From positions 359,810 to 423,809 of the forward strand of contig CANMWT010000004.1 of NCBI GenBank assembly GCA_947501635.1: DNA of 64,000 bases, in the 5' to 3' direction. Below are positions 9,428 to 18,571 of the stretch, one piece after another. Source of the stretch: an uncultured Roseobacter sp. (GTDB lineage Bacteria; Pseudomonadota; Alphaproteobacteria; Rhodobacterales; Rhodobacteraceae). A program made the translations under genes and the position numbers. A model generated the notes under the pieces. That model was not told where the DNA came from. It did no database searches and saw only the letters and a list, made by a program, of their open reading frames with translations. Every line of letters begins with the position of its first letter. The first letter of the stretch is position 1.

Positions 9428-9472
9428 GGTCCCACCTTCATGAAACGAAGTTGCCCCTGAAACGGGGAGAAC

Positions 9473-9495
9473 CGGGCGGCGAGAAGCGCCGCCCG
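9473..9495 (-). other. Stable intergenic hairpin between binding-protein gene and livH
   Basis: A perfect 9-bp GC stem (arms 9473-9481 and 9487-9495) closes a 5-base loop in the gap downstream of the binding-protein gene. No T-run follows on the transcribed strand, so it is more likely an mRNA-stabilising element or partial processing barrier than a true terminator. Such hairpins are common after solute-binding-protein genes, where they keep the binding protein in excess of the membrane parts. Confidence 0.6.
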
Positions 9496-9514
9496 ATGTG
9501 TTGGATAAGTGGCG

Positions 9515-10855
9515 TTACGCGCCCGGGTTGCACGCACCCAGTTCGCCACCGAAAATGGAGGCGTCGTAGGTCACTTGCTCTACCGGCGTGATTTCCACGA
9601 TCTCGAGAAGGTCGAACTCGGATGTGGGGTTCTCTTTCCCTTTCACAACCAGCACGTCCTTGAAGCACTGGTGGTCTTCGCCGCGATAAAGCGTTGGGCC
9701 GTTGCCCATGCCATCGAAAGAGAAGTCCTTGAGTGCTTCGCCAACCGCACATGGGTTGAACGAGCCTGCACGCTGTACCGCATCCGCATAAAGCAGCGCC
9801 TGCACGTAGCATGTGTGCGCGGCCTGCGACGGCGGGAAGCCGTATTTGGTGCCGAAGGATTTAACAAAGGCTTTGGAGCCTTCATCCTGCAGCGACCAGT
9901 GCCAGTTGGTGGAGCCGAAGATGCCTTTAACGTTTTCACCGGCACCTTTCGCCATCAGGCGGGAGTAGAGCGGAACAACGATTTCGAAGTTCTTGCCGTT
10001 GGCGACGCGCTCACGCAGGCCGAACTGAACCGCGTTGGTCAGCGAGTTCACCATGTTGCCGCCATAGTGGTTGAGAACCAGTACGTCCGCGTCGGACTGC
10101 AGCACTGGCGCGATGTAGGACGAGAAGTCCGTTTGCGTCAGCGGTGTCAGAACCGTGCCGACGGTTTCCCAACCCATGGCCTCTGTGGACGTACGCACCG
10201 CTTCTTCGGTGGTGTAGCCCCAGTTGTAGTCGGCTGTCAGGTGGTAGGCCTTGCGGTCCGTGCCGTAGTTGTTTGCAAGCACAGGCGCGAGCGCCGCGCC
10301 GGTCATGTAGGAGTTGAAGAAGTGACGGAAGCCGTTCGCTTTCTTGTCCTTACCGGTCGTATCGTTGGAGTGGGTCAGACCCGCCATGAAGATCACGCCG
10401 GCCTCTTGACACAGTGCCTGTACGGCAACAGCCACACCGGAGGACGAGCCACCCGTGATCATGATGGCGCCGTCTTTTTCGATCATCGAACGAGCAGAAG
10501 CGCGCGCCGCGTCTGATTTCGTCTGCGTGTCGCCTGTCACATACTCGACCTTCTTGCCGAGGATGCCTGTGCCGTCCAGCGCCTTGGATGAGAACGTGTT
10601 CAGCAGACCGCCGTCACCGCCACCGTTCAGATGCTCGACTGCAAGCTCATAGGCGCGCAGTTCGTCCGCACCTTCGTCCGCGTAAGGGCCGGACTGCGGT
10701 ACGTTGAAACCCAGTGTCACAGTGCTGCCTGTTGGCGCGTTGGTAAAGCCCGAGTGGCCATCCGCACGCAGATACGTCGGCAGCGTCAGACCGGCAGCAC
10801 CGGCGACGGCGCCAGTCTTGATAAGACCACGACGTGTTAAGTTCGATTTGGACAT
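9515..10855 (-). CDS. Solute-binding protein of the HAAT ABC transporter (branched-chain amino acid / amide type), Tat-exported
   Basis: A 446-residue periplasmic binding protein with a twin-arginine signal (LTRRGLIKTGAVAGAAGLTL) in the first 30 residues. The start is placed at the ATG with a GGGAGGA site just upstream; the frame remains open for 44 codons further, but these are not signal-like. The fold I ligand start (VTLGFNVPQSGPYADEGADE) and the GGSSSGVAVAVQ segment fit the Peripla_BP_6 group used for branched-chain amino acids, urea and short amides. It heads the operon with livHMGF. The ligand cannot be read from sequence; the divergent ScfR-like regulator hints at a substrate feeding acyl-CoA metabolism. 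Confidence 0.9.
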   Translation of the reverse strand: MSKSNLTRRGLIKTGAVAGAAGLTLPTYLRADGHSGFTNAPTGSTVTLGFNVPQSGPYADEGADELRAYELAVEHLNGGGDGGLLNTFSSKALDGTGILGKKVEYVTGDTQTKSDAARASARSMIEKDGAIMITGGSSSGVAVAVQALCQEAGVIFMAGLTHSNDTTGKDKKANGFRHFFNSYMTGAALAPVLANNYGTDRKAYHLTADYNWGYTTEEAVRTSTEAMGWETVGTVLTPLTQTDFSSYIAPVLQSDADVLVLNHYGGNMVNSLTNAVQFGLRERVANGKNFEIVVPLYSRLMAKGAGENVKGIFGSTNWHWSLQDEGSKAFVKSFGTKYGFPPSQAAHTCYVQALLYADAVQRAGSFNPCAVGEALKDFSFDGMGNGPTLYRGEDHQCFKDVLVVKGKENPTSEFDLLEIVEITPVEQVTYDASIFGGELGACNPGA

Positions 10856-10990
10856 GAAAATCCTCCCATATGATTGATCAAACGTGGCTCTTACATCTCC
10901 CTCGAGCACACGTATGAAGCACTTAAGTGCAACCCCCAGACTGCATATCAAGAGAAAATTGCGCAACAACCCCCTTGAATTTAACAATTA

Positions 10991-11051
10991 TTTTGTAAAT
11001 TATTCCACAGGTGCGGTGGCGTTTTTGTAAATTTCGTAATATTGCACCGCA
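10991..11051. promoter_or_regulatory. Divergent control region with repeated TTTTGTAAATT boxes
   Basis: The 238-base gap between the ABC operon and the XRE regulator contains two identical 11-base boxes, TTTTGTAAATT, at 10991-11001 and 11023-11033, exactly 32 bases apart, about three helical turns. A 7-base inverted pair (TGCGGTG at 11012-11018, CACCGCA at 11045-11051) surrounds the second box. The boxes resemble the short-chain-acyl regulator sites of the RamB/PrpR group (TTTGCAAA-like). They are the best candidate operator for the adjacent regulator. This is inference from position and symmetry. Confidence 0.45.
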
Positions 11052-11093
11052 GAAAGCCGTTGAATTCACCCAAGTTTGCGAAAGGGGCTTGCA

Positions 11094-12383
11094 GTGCCGC
11101 GTGAGGGATTAACAGGTAGCCGGATCCGCGAAAGACGCTCCATTGCTGGAATGCGTCAGGCGGATCTTGCGCGTTCTTTGGGAATTTCCCCCTCCTACCT
11201 CAATCTGATCGAGCATAACCGGCGCAGAATCGGCGGCAAGCTCTTGCTTGATATCGCCCGCGCGTTGGGGGTCGAGCCCTCAATGCTCACCGAAGGCGCC
11301 GAGGCCGCTTTGATCGCCACGCTGCGCGAGGCGGCCACCGGCGCGAACCTGCCCACCGACGAGGTAGAGCGGGCAGACGAACTTGCGGGCCGCTTCCCCG
11401 ATTGGGCCGAAGTGCTGGCGGCCGGGCACCGGCGCATCGCCACACTTGAGCGGACGGTCGAAACCCTAAGCGATCGGCTGACACATGATCCAATGCTCGC
11501 CGCTTCGGTACACGAACTATTGTCGACGGCCGCGGCGATCCGGTCGACGGCGTCGATCCTTGCCGATGAAAAGGACATCGAGGCGGAATGGCGCGACCGT
11601 TTTCACGCAAACCTTAATCAGGACAGTAAACGGCTGGCGGACAGTTCCAAGTCTCTGGTCAACTATTTCGAGGCAGGGCGGGTGGATCAGGACCTTGTTT
11701 CAAGCCCGCAGGAAGAAGTGGATGCGTTTCTTCAGAAAAGCGACTACTCATTTCCCGAAGTCGAACAGGGCACCCGGTCGATTGACGATGTGATCGAGGC
11801 GGCAGAGCAGTTGCGCAGCACTACCTCGCGCAAACTTGCGCGGATCGTATTGAAACGGGTCGCCAGCGACGCGGCGGCCGTGAGCGCTGCAGCACTAAGT
11901 GCTGCTATTGACCGTGTGGGATCCGACCCGCTGACACTGGCATCGGTCTTGGAAGTCCCGGTGTCGGTCGTGCTGCGGCGTCTGGCAATACACAAGGAAA
12001 TGAATGCCGGACTGGTCGTCTGCGACCGTGCCGGCAGTATCCTTTTCCGCAAACCGGTAGGGCAGATGGTCATCCCCCGCTTTGGCGCGGCCTGTGCGCT
12101 ATGGCCGATCTTTGCCGCATTGGGCCAGCCCGGGCAGGTTATTCACACACCCATGGTTCAATTGGGGCGCGGGCGCGCAGCCTTCGAATGCTACGCGGTG
12201 GCCGATGTGGTCGGGGAGATGCGCTACAATGCGCCGCCGCTCATCGAAGCGAGCATGCTGTTAGTGGCGACCAATGCGCCGGAGAAGGGACCGGTTCTCG
12301 AAGTGGGCTCAACCTGCGGCGTCTGCCCCAAACGCAGTTGCCACGGGCGTCGGGAGCCTTCCATCCTGATGGACGGCATATAG
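11094..12383 (+). CDS. XRE-family regulator with short-chain fatty-acyl-CoA sensor domain (ScfR/RamB-like)
   Basis: A 429-residue regulator. The N terminus (LTGSRIRERRSIAGMRQADL and the following SPSYLNLIEHNRRRI helix) is the typical HTH of this group; the C-terminal half is the DUF2083-type acyl-CoA domain ending in a Cys pair (CGVCPKRSCHG) that probably holds a metal. The GTG at 11094 is preferred to the upstream TTG at 11076 because a GGGG-type site precedes it and homologues begin at this point. Family members sense short-chain acyl-CoA and switch acetate, propionate or related pathways. It is divergent from the ABC importer, which it likely controls. Confidence 0.85.
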   Translation: MPREGLTGSRIRERRSIAGMRQADLARSLGISPSYLNLIEHNRRRIGGKLLLDIARALGVEPSMLTEGAEAALIATLREAATGANLPTDEVERADELAGRFPDWAEVLAAGHRRIATLERTVETLSDRLTHDPMLAASVHELLSTAAAIRSTASILADEKDIEAEWRDRFHANLNQDSKRLADSSKSLVNYFEAGRVDQDLVSSPQEEVDAFLQKSDYSFPEVEQGTRSIDDVIEAAEQLRSTTSRKLARIVLKRVASDAAAVSAAALSAAIDRVGSDPLTLASVLEVPVSVVLRRLAIHKEMNAGLVVCDRAGSILFRKPVGQMVIPRFGAACALWPIFAALGQPGQVIHTPMVQLGRGRAAFECYAVADVVGEMRYNAPPLIEASMLLVATNAPEKGPVLEVGSTCGVCPKRSCHGRREPSILMDGI

Positions 12384-12444
12384 AAAACCTATGTCCGCCG
12401 CCCCACGGGCGCACCAAAGGCGGATGAGATGCAACAAGGGGAAA

Positions 12445-13341
12445 ATGATGCGAATTCTGTTCACTGGCGGGGCTGGCAAGGCCGGAAAACATGCGGTTGC
12501 CTATCTTCTCGCGCGGGGGCACCGCGTTCTGAACGCCGACCTCGTTCCATTGGAGTTGCCCGGTGTCGACAACAGGATCGTCGATCTGGCGGATGCGGGG
12601 CAAGTCTATGACCTGATGATGAGCTATGCAGGTTTTGACGAATTGGAAGCCGGAACCGGTTTACCGTCGTTCGATGCGGTCGTGCACTTTGCCGCTGTGC
12701 CGCGTATCCTGTTGAAGCCGGACAACGAGTGTTTCCGTGTCAACACCATGAGCACCTACAATATTCTCGATGCGGCCACGAAGTTTGGCGTGCCAAAGAT
12801 CATTTTTGCCTCCTCCGAGACGACATATGGGATTTGTTTTGCCGATGGAACGCGCCAGCCTGACTATCTGCCGCTGGATGAAAAGCACCCGACCGTGCCC
12901 GAAGACAGCTACGCGATGTCAAAGGTGGTCAATGAAGCGACCGCGCGCAGCTTTCACGCGCGCAGCGGAGCCGATATCTATGGTCTGCGCATCAACAATG
13001 TGGTCGAACCCCATGAGTACAAAGAGAACTTTCCAGCGTATTTCGCCGACCCTGCGCTCAGGCTGCGCAATTTTTTTGCCTATATCGATGCCCGCGATCT
13101 GGGGCAGATGGTACAGAAGTGTCTTGAGGCAGATGGTTTGGGGTATGAGGTATTCAATGTCTCTAACGACGATCATTCCGTGCATCTTACATCGGACGAA
13201 CTGATCGCGTCCTTTTACCCCGATGTGGCCATAACCTCGGAGATCGGACCGGACCAGACGTTTTACAGCAACAACAAGGCAAAGCAGCTCTTGGGTTTTG
13301 CACCGCAGCATTCATGGCGCGATGTGCTTGCGTCTCCCTGA
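12445..13341 (+). CDS. NAD(P)-dependent epimerase/dehydratase (extended SDR)
   Basis: A 298-residue extended short-chain dehydrogenase with N-terminal FTGGAGKAGKHA (GxxGxxG) and the catalytic Ser plus Tyr-x3-Lys pair (FASSETTYG, then YAMSKVVNE). The start is the ATG preceded by AAGGGGA; the frame extends 18 codons upstream without a good site. Relatives include UDP-glucose 4-epimerase-like and uronate dehydrogenases; the substrate cannot be told. It stands 61 bases after the regulator and 115 bases before the response regulator, so it may be a single-gene unit. Confidence 0.8.
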   Translation: MMRILFTGGAGKAGKHAVAYLLARGHRVLNADLVPLELPGVDNRIVDLADAGQVYDLMMSYAGFDELEAGTGLPSFDAVVHFAAVPRILLKPDNECFRVNTMSTYNILDAATKFGVPKIIFASSETTYGICFADGTRQPDYLPLDEKHPTVPEDSYAMSKVVNEATARSFHARSGADIYGLRINNVVEPHEYKENFPAYFADPALRLRNFFAYIDARDLGQMVQKCLEADGLGYEVFNVSNDDHSVHLTSDELIASFYPDVAITSEIGPDQTFYSNNKAKQLLGFAPQHSWRDVLASP

Positions 13342-13456
13342 GGGCAGAAGGCCAGCAAATCTTTGACTTTGTTGGAACAAGGGCCCATAAGAATACACCA
13401 GCCTTTGCCCGCGCTCTCTTTGTGCTGGCAATACATGGCCTTGGGAGGAGGCTTGC

Positions 13457-13840
13457 ATGGGTAAACACGTACTACTCATCGAGGATGAATTGAACATCAT
13501 CGAAGCCATACGCTTTTTGCTCAGCCGCGAGGGATGGCAGGTCGATACCCATAATAATGGAACAGATGCCGCACAAATCACACGGGAGCTTAAACCCGAT
13601 CTGGTCGTTCTTGATGTAATGCTGCCCGGCAAGAGCGGTTTTGACATCCTTGAAGAGTTGCGCAGCCATGAGGAGACACAAGACCTGCCGGTCTTGATGC
13701 TGACGGCACGGGGTCAAAGCCGTGATCGGGAAATGGCAGAAAAGGCGGGGGTCAACAGGTTCATGACCAAGCCCTTCTCGAATTCCGAGGTCCTGACCGC
13801 GGTGCGCGATCTGTTGTACGTGCACCAACAAAAGGCCTGA
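13457..13840 (+). CDS. Receiver-only response regulator
   Basis: A 127-residue single-domain CheY-like protein. The acidic pair (LIEDE), phosphoacceptor Asp53 (VVLDVMLPGKSG), Thr at the switch position (LMLTARG) and Lys of MTKPFS are all in place. There is no DNA-binding output domain, so the signal must pass to another protein or end as a phosphate sink. It starts the cassette that continues with the small membrane protein (3-base gap) and the symporter-kinase, its likely partner. Confidence 0.88.
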   Translation: MGKHVLLIEDELNIIEAIRFLLSREGWQVDTHNNGTDAAQITRELKPDLVVLDVMLPGKSGFDILEELRSHEETQDLPVLMLTARGQSRDREMAEKAGVNRFMTKPFSNSEVLTAVRDLLYVHQQKA

Positions 13841-13843
13841 CTC

Positions 13844-14125
13844 ATGCCGCGCAAGCCGCTTCCGGTCTTTTTGGAGCGCAGCAGTTACCGCAAGCGCCGG
13901 GTAATGGACGCGCTCAAGCTTCTTGCCCTGTTTGGTTTCATTCTTTGGATGATCCCGACGCTGTGGCCCGACGGGTCCGACCCTGACGCAGCACCTGTGT
14001 CGATGTCGCATGCGCTGTTTTATGTGTTTGGGGTGTGGTTTGTCCTGATCGTGCTGTCTGCCGCCTTTGTATCGCGCCAGAGCGGGCCGAAAGAAAAAGC
14101 CGGGGAAAGTGACGCGGGCCCATGA
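13844..14125 (+). CDS. Two-helix membrane protein, probable small subunit of the adjacent symporter-kinase
   Basis: A 93-residue protein with a basic N terminus (SSYRKRRV) and two hydrophobic helices (about residues 24-40 and 57-75). Its size, topology and place directly before a sodium/solute-symporter domain match the DUF485/DUF4212 small subunits that precede acetate-type symporters, although the sequence is too divergent for a firm assignment. It overlaps the symporter-kinase by 4 bases (ATGA), implying coupled synthesis. I infer that it assembles with the transport-like domain of the sensor. Confidence 0.6.
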   Translation: MPRKPLPVFLERSSYRKRRVMDALKLLALFGFILWMIPTLWPDGSDPDAAPVSMSHALFYVFGVWFVLIVLSAAFVSRQSGPKEKAGESDAGP

Positions 14126-16815
14126 CGTCGCTGAATGTCCTGATCGCGGTTTGCCTTGCTTATGTGGCACTACTGTTCTTTATCGCCTTCGTGGCAGAGC
14201 GGGCAGGCGTGCAGGGCAAGGGCGGTTGGCTTTTACGCTCGCCACTGGTCTATACACTTTCGCTATCCATTTACTGTACAGCATGGACCTTTTACGGCGC
14301 GGTCGGCAATGCCGCGCGCTCGGGCCTTGAGTATGTCACGATCTACCTCGGGCCCAGCCTTGTTATCCTCGGATGGTGGTGGATCCTGCGCCGCCTTGTC
14401 CGTATCGGCCGCAGCCACAAGGTCACGTCCATCGCCGACCTTATCTCGTCGCGCTTTGGAAAATCCAATGCACTGGCCATTGTCGTCACGCTGATGGCCG
14501 TTGTGACCGTCACCCCTTACATCGCGCTGCAATTGCAGTCGGTAACGCTGTCTTTGTCGATTTTCTCGGCAGCAGAGCAAGGGGCGACCCCCGACACAAT
14601 AGACAATGACGCGGCGGCTTTCTGGATCGCCTGTGGACTGGCGCTCTTTACGGTGCTGTTCGGGACGCGCAACCTGAATGTCAACGAACGCCACCACGGC
14701 GTTGTGATCGCCGTGGCAGCAGAAGCGATTGTAAAGCTGGTGGCACTGCTGGCCGTCGGTATCTTCGTCGTTTGGGGGATTGCGGGCGGTCTGCCAGAGA
14801 CGCTGGCGCGGATTGATGCGTCTGATCTCGGCACGTGGCAGACCAGCGGTAGCCGTTGGGCCACATTGACGTTTCTCGCGGCAACCGCGTTTTTGTGCCT
14901 GCCCCGGATGTTTCAGGTTATGGTCGTGGAAAACGCGGACGAAAAGCACCTGCGCATCGCCAGTTGGGCCTTTCCGTTGTATCTGATGCTGATGAGCCTC
15001 TTTGTGGTGCCGATCGCGGTGATCGGCCTGGAGGAAATGCCGGCAGGGTCAAATCCGGATTTGTTCGTTCTGTCGTTACCCCTCAGTCAGGGGCGCGAAG
15101 GGCTCGCGATGTTCAGCTTTATCGGCGGGTTTTCTTCTGCGACATCCATGGTCATCGTCGCCACTCTCGCGCTCTCGACCATGGTGTCGAACCACGTTGT
15201 AATGCCAGTTTTTTTGCACCTGCGGCAGGGAGGAGCCAGCCAGTCCGGTGACGTGCGCGAGGTGGTGATCCTGTCGCGTCGGATGTCGATCCTCGCGATT
15301 ATCGGGTTCGGCTATATCTACTATCAGGTTTCCGGCGGCTCCGGCGCGCTGGCCTCTATCGGGTTGATTTCCTTTGCTGGTGTCGCGCAGTTCCTGCCCT
15401 CTATGCTGGGAGGGATCTTCTGGCGGGGCGCTACGCGGCTGGGGGCTTTGTGGGGGCTTGGTGTGGGCTTTATGCTCTGGGTTTTTACAATGCTTTTACC
15501 CAGTTTCGGTGCGGGTGCTGTACTCAGCGCCGAGGTGTTCGAGCACGGGCTGCTGGGTCTTGGTATGTTGCGACCGCAGGCGATGTTCGGGATCGAAGGC
15601 ATGGACCCGATTGTACACGCGGTGTTCTGGAGCCTGCTGATCAACACGCTGACCTTTGCAGCGGTATCGCTTGCCACCTTCCCAAGCCCGCTTGAACGGC
15701 TTCAGGGAGCCCAGTTCGTTAATGTTTTTGACCATTCCGCGCAGACGCAGGGCTGGAATGCTTCGGTCGCTGAAAGCGAAGACCTGATGATCATGGCGCA
15801 ACGTATTCTGGGCGCGCAGGAGGCGCGGTCGCTTTTTTCGGATCAAGCACGCGCGCAAGGGCTTTCGGGGCACTTACCGGAACCGACACCGGATTTTCTG
15901 CAACTTCTCGAACGCGAACTCTCGGGCTCGGTGGGTGCTGCGACGGCGCACGCGATGATAAGCCAGATCGTTGGGGGCAGCGCGGTATCGGTGCAGGACC
16001 TGATGGCGGTGGCTGACGAATCCGCCCAGATGCTTGAATACTCCAGCCAGCTTGAGGCCAAGTCGAAAGAGCTCAGCCAGACGGCGGCGAAACTACAGGC
16101 GGCAAACACCAAGCTGATGCAACTGAGCGCCCAGAAGGATGCCTTTCTCAGCCAGATTAGCCACGAGTTGCGCACGCCGATGACGTCGATACGGGCTTTT
16201 TCCGAGATATTGCGCGATACCGAAGGTATGCGGCCGATGGAAAAGGCCAAATATGCAAACATCATCCACTCCGAAGCGATCCGGCTGACCCGACTGCTGG
16301 ACGATCTGCTGGACCTGAGCGTGCTTGAGAACGGGCAGGTGACGCTGAACCATCAGACCGGCAATCTGGGTGAACTGTTGGATCAGGCGATTGCCAGTGC
16401 CCAAGCGGGCGCGTCGAACCCGATCCCGATCCACCGCCGCCGGCTGAATGAACGGCTACTTTTGGAAACGGACCTCGACCGGCTCTGTCAGGTGTTTATC
16501 AACCTTATCACAAACGCCCAGAAATACTGTGCCGCTGAAGACCCCGAGCTGCATATTGACGTGACCGAGAAAGACGGAGCGGTCTGGGTCGATTTCATTG
16601 ACAACGGCGCAGGCATTCCAGCCGAGGCCCGAGAGATGATGTTCGAGAAATTCAGTCGGATCGGCGCGCAAGACAGCAATGGTGCGGGCCTAGGGTTGGC
16701 TATCTGTCGTGAAATCATGGCGCGGTTAGGTGGCGATGTCAGCTATCTGGCAGACGCTCAGGGCACCGGTTTTCGGGTGGTGTTGAGCCATTCGCGCGCT
16801 GTCGCGGCGCAGTAG
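14122..16815 (+). CDS. Hybrid sodium/solute symporter-sensor histidine kinase (CbrA/CrbS-like)
   Basis: An 897-residue protein. Residues 1 to about 525 are a sodium/solute symporter (SSF) domain with some 13 helices, including the GVAQFLPSMLGGIFWRGATR segment. A linker and coiled coil (about 630-670) lead to the kinase: H-box SHELRTPM with His681, N-box NLITNAQKY, G1 DNGAGIP, F-box FEKFSR and G2 GAGLGLAI. CrbS and CbrA of gammaproteobacteria share this plan and control acetate or carbon-nitrogen responses, but they work with DNA-binding regulators, whereas the neighbour here is receiver-only. No separate PAS domain could be picked out by eye. Confidence 0.9.
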   Translation: MTSLNVLIAVCLAYVALLFFIAFVAERAGVQGKGGWLLRSPLVYTLSLSIYCTAWTFYGAVGNAARSGLEYVTIYLGPSLVILGWWWILRRLVRIGRSHKVTSIADLISSRFGKSNALAIVVTLMAVVTVTPYIALQLQSVTLSLSIFSAAEQGATPDTIDNDAAAFWIACGLALFTVLFGTRNLNVNERHHGVVIAVAAEAIVKLVALLAVGIFVVWGIAGGLPETLARIDASDLGTWQTSGSRWATLTFLAATAFLCLPRMFQVMVVENADEKHLRIASWAFPLYLMLMSLFVVPIAVIGLEEMPAGSNPDLFVLSLPLSQGREGLAMFSFIGGFSSATSMVIVATLALSTMVSNHVVMPVFLHLRQGGASQSGDVREVVILSRRMSILAIIGFGYIYYQVSGGSGALASIGLISFAGVAQFLPSMLGGIFWRGATRLGALWGLGVGFMLWVFTMLLPSFGAGAVLSAEVFEHGLLGLGMLRPQAMFGIEGMDPIVHAVFWSLLINTLTFAAVSLATFPSPLERLQGAQFVNVFDHSAQTQGWNASVAESEDLMIMAQRILGAQEARSLFSDQARAQGLSGHLPEPTPDFLQLLERELSGSVGAATAHAMISQIVGGSAVSVQDLMAVADESAQMLEYSSQLEAKSKELSQTAAKLQAANTKLMQLSAQKDAFLSQISHELRTPMTSIRAFSEILRDTEGMRPMEKAKYANIIHSEAIRLTRLLDDLLDLSVLENGQVTLNHQTGNLGELLDQAIASAQAGASNPIPIHRRRLNERLLLETDLDRLCQVFINLITNAQKYCAAEDPELHIDVTEKDGAVWVDFIDNGAGIPAEAREMMFEKFSRIGAQDSNGAGLGLAICREIMARLGGDVSYLADAQGTGFRVVLSHSRAVAAQ

Positions 16816-16955
16816 AACTGACGCAGCAGCGGCTCGGGACATCAGCTCATAAAGGCTATCGTAACCATTTCTGCTTAATTCTGGGCGACGAAGTGAACGT
16901 TCGCTGCGAATTAGTGGCGTTTTTCGTATGAGTACGATCTCTAAAAGGACGGTCG

Positions 16956-18128
16956 ATGTCGGTTTTGCAGCGCAAAGCGCAGGTCGGGAAGCAGGAACAT
17001 CAGGCGCGAGCGATGACTGTGCCCAAGGCGTTGCGCGTGGGGCTTGCCAAGGTCGCGGACGAGACGTTTGACATGGCGCTTGCGGTGATCGGCGTGACCC
17101 GCGAAACAACCGCCGCGCAAGACATTCTTGCCGATGTGGACGATGATATGTTGCTGCTGCTGCTCGACGGGCCGAAAGGCGTTACCGGCGGCATGATGAT
17201 CGGCGGCAGTCTTGTCTCAGCACTTGTTCAGCAGCAGACGACGGGGCGCGTTTCCGCCACACCATCGTCAGCAAGGCGCATGACCGCAACCGACGCCGCA
17301 CTATGCGCACCACTTGTTGACAGGCTTTTTGCGCGCGCGCACGGCCTGCTGGACATGCCGGAGGATCAAGCAGTTTTCCCCCCGTTGAAATTTGGATCAA
17401 GGGCAGAAAACAAAAGGCTTTTCGAACTCGCGCTTGAGGCTTCGGAGTACACGGTTTTTCGTCTGACGGTAGACATCGCTGCTGGTATTGCGCAATCGAA
17501 CGCCGTGCTGATCCTGCCTGTGCCGCAGGTGACTACCGCACCATCCCCGGCGCAGGGCGAGGCGTCGCAAGCCATAGGTCCGCTGACACTGCAACCCGCT
17601 GTCATGGATGTAGCTGCCGAGTTGTCGGCCAATCTGTGCAAGTTGCAGTTTCCGCTGGCACGTATCAGCGCCTTTGTCCCCGGCCAGAGGCTTGCGATCC
17701 CGGCTGAGGCATTTGATGCGGTCGAACTGGCAACCATTGACGGCCGGATCATCTGCAAGGGTGCCATGGGGCAGATCGAAGGACGTCGCGCCTTGATGCT
17801 TCAAAGCGGTACAGAGGCTAGCGAGGGCGGAAGCAGTCACCCAGATGGGCGCGCCCCCGCGGTGACAGAACCAGCCGACTACAAAAACCTGAATCTGCCG
17901 GAACTGGATTTGCCAATGGGCGATAAACCCCTTGATCCGAATACGTTGGACAGTTTGTCGGACCTTCCGGAAATCGACACCGGCGAGATACCAGCACTGC
18001 CGGAGCTGCCTGATATGGACGGAGCAGAACTCTCCGACTTGCCCGATCTTGCCGACGTGACAGACTTGCCGGACCTGCCCGAATTGACGGATACCGACGT
18101 CGACCTGCCAAAGCTCAACATAGCATAA
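16956..18128 (+). CDS. FliM/FliN-family protein (SpoA domain) outside a flagellar cluster
   Basis: A 390-residue protein. Residues 20-120 resemble the FliM middle domain (GPKGVTGGMMIGGSLVSALV, then TATDAALCAPLVD); residues 225-285 form a SpoA (FliM C-terminal) fold ending in GQIEGRRALML. The last 80 or so residues are an acidic, low-complexity tail built of repeated DLPEL/DLPDL-like units. FliM proteins form the flagellar C-ring, but no other flagellar gene lies in the window and the acidic tail is not part of a standard FliM. An AAAGGA site precedes the start. It is 140 bases after the symporter-kinase and could be separately transcribed. Confidence 0.7.
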   Translation: MSVLQRKAQVGKQEHQARAMTVPKALRVGLAKVADETFDMALAVIGVTRETTAAQDILADVDDDMLLLLLDGPKGVTGGMMIGGSLVSALVQQQTTGRVSATPSSARRMTATDAALCAPLVDRLFARAHGLLDMPEDQAVFPPLKFGSRAENKRLFELALEASEYTVFRLTVDIAAGIAQSNAVLILPVPQVTTAPSPAQGEASQAIGPLTLQPAVMDVAAELSANLCKLQFPLARISAFVPGQRLAIPAEAFDAVELATIDGRIICKGAMGQIEGRRALMLQSGTEASEGGSSHPDGRAPAVTEPADYKNLNLPELDLPMGDKPLDPNTLDSLSDLPEIDTGEIPALPELPDMDGAELSDLPDLADVTDLPDLPELTDTDVDLPKLNIA

Positions 18129-18135
18129 TTGGGCG

Positions 18136-18567
18136 TTAAAGCCGCGCCGCCGCTTCCAGCGTTGGGCGCAGATTGCCCAATTCATAGCCACCAGCGCGGG
18201 CCGCGGTCAAAACGTCATCGATGGGCATGTCCTTGGCCGCGGCCAGCGCCCATGCGATGGTTGACCGGGTGCCTGATGCGCAATAGGCCAGAACCGGCCC
18301 GTCACAGTCATCCATGAGCGCGCGATTTGCAGCGATCACCTCGGGGGTCATGTTTTGATGGGTGAGCGGTTGCACGACAAAATCCAGCCCTGCAGCCTTG
18401 GCCGCGGCCCCGATAGCTGCGGCCTGATGGCTTGGTGGCACTTCCACATCCGGACGGTTGCAAATGACCCTTTGAATGCCGGCAGAGGCGATTGCTGGCA
18501 AATCCTCGGGTGAAATCTGCGGGGCGGCAAAAAAGCGGGGCGTGATCTGTCGTATGTCCATGGGCAC
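18136..18567 (-). CDS. DUF442 (BLH N-terminal type) sulfurtransferase / phosphatase-like protein
   Basis: A 143-residue protein of the TIGR01244/DUF442 group with the phosphatase-rhodanese-like loop CASGTRS, catalytic Cys96. The domain occurs fused to a persulfide dioxygenase (ETHE1-like) in BLH proteins of the bigR operons and there transfers sulfane sulfur. Here it stands alone. The start is GTG 18567 or ATG 18561, two codons later. It follows two sulfur-permease halves by 4 bases, so it likely handles sulfide or persulfide taken in or formed by them. Confidence 0.8.
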   Translation of the reverse strand: MPMDIRQITPRFFAAPQISPEDLPAIASAGIQRVICNRPDVEVPPSHQAAAIGAAAKAAGLDFVVQPLTHQNMTPEVIAANRALMDDCDGPVLAYCASGTRSTIAWALAAAKDMPIDDVLTAARAGGYELGNLRPTLEAAARL

Positions 18568-18571
18568 AGGG

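Noticed and set aside
9509..10516. A 335-codon plus-strand frame opposite the solute-binding protein
   Set aside because: The minus-strand protein has a Tat signal, ribosome site and family features; the opposite frame has none.
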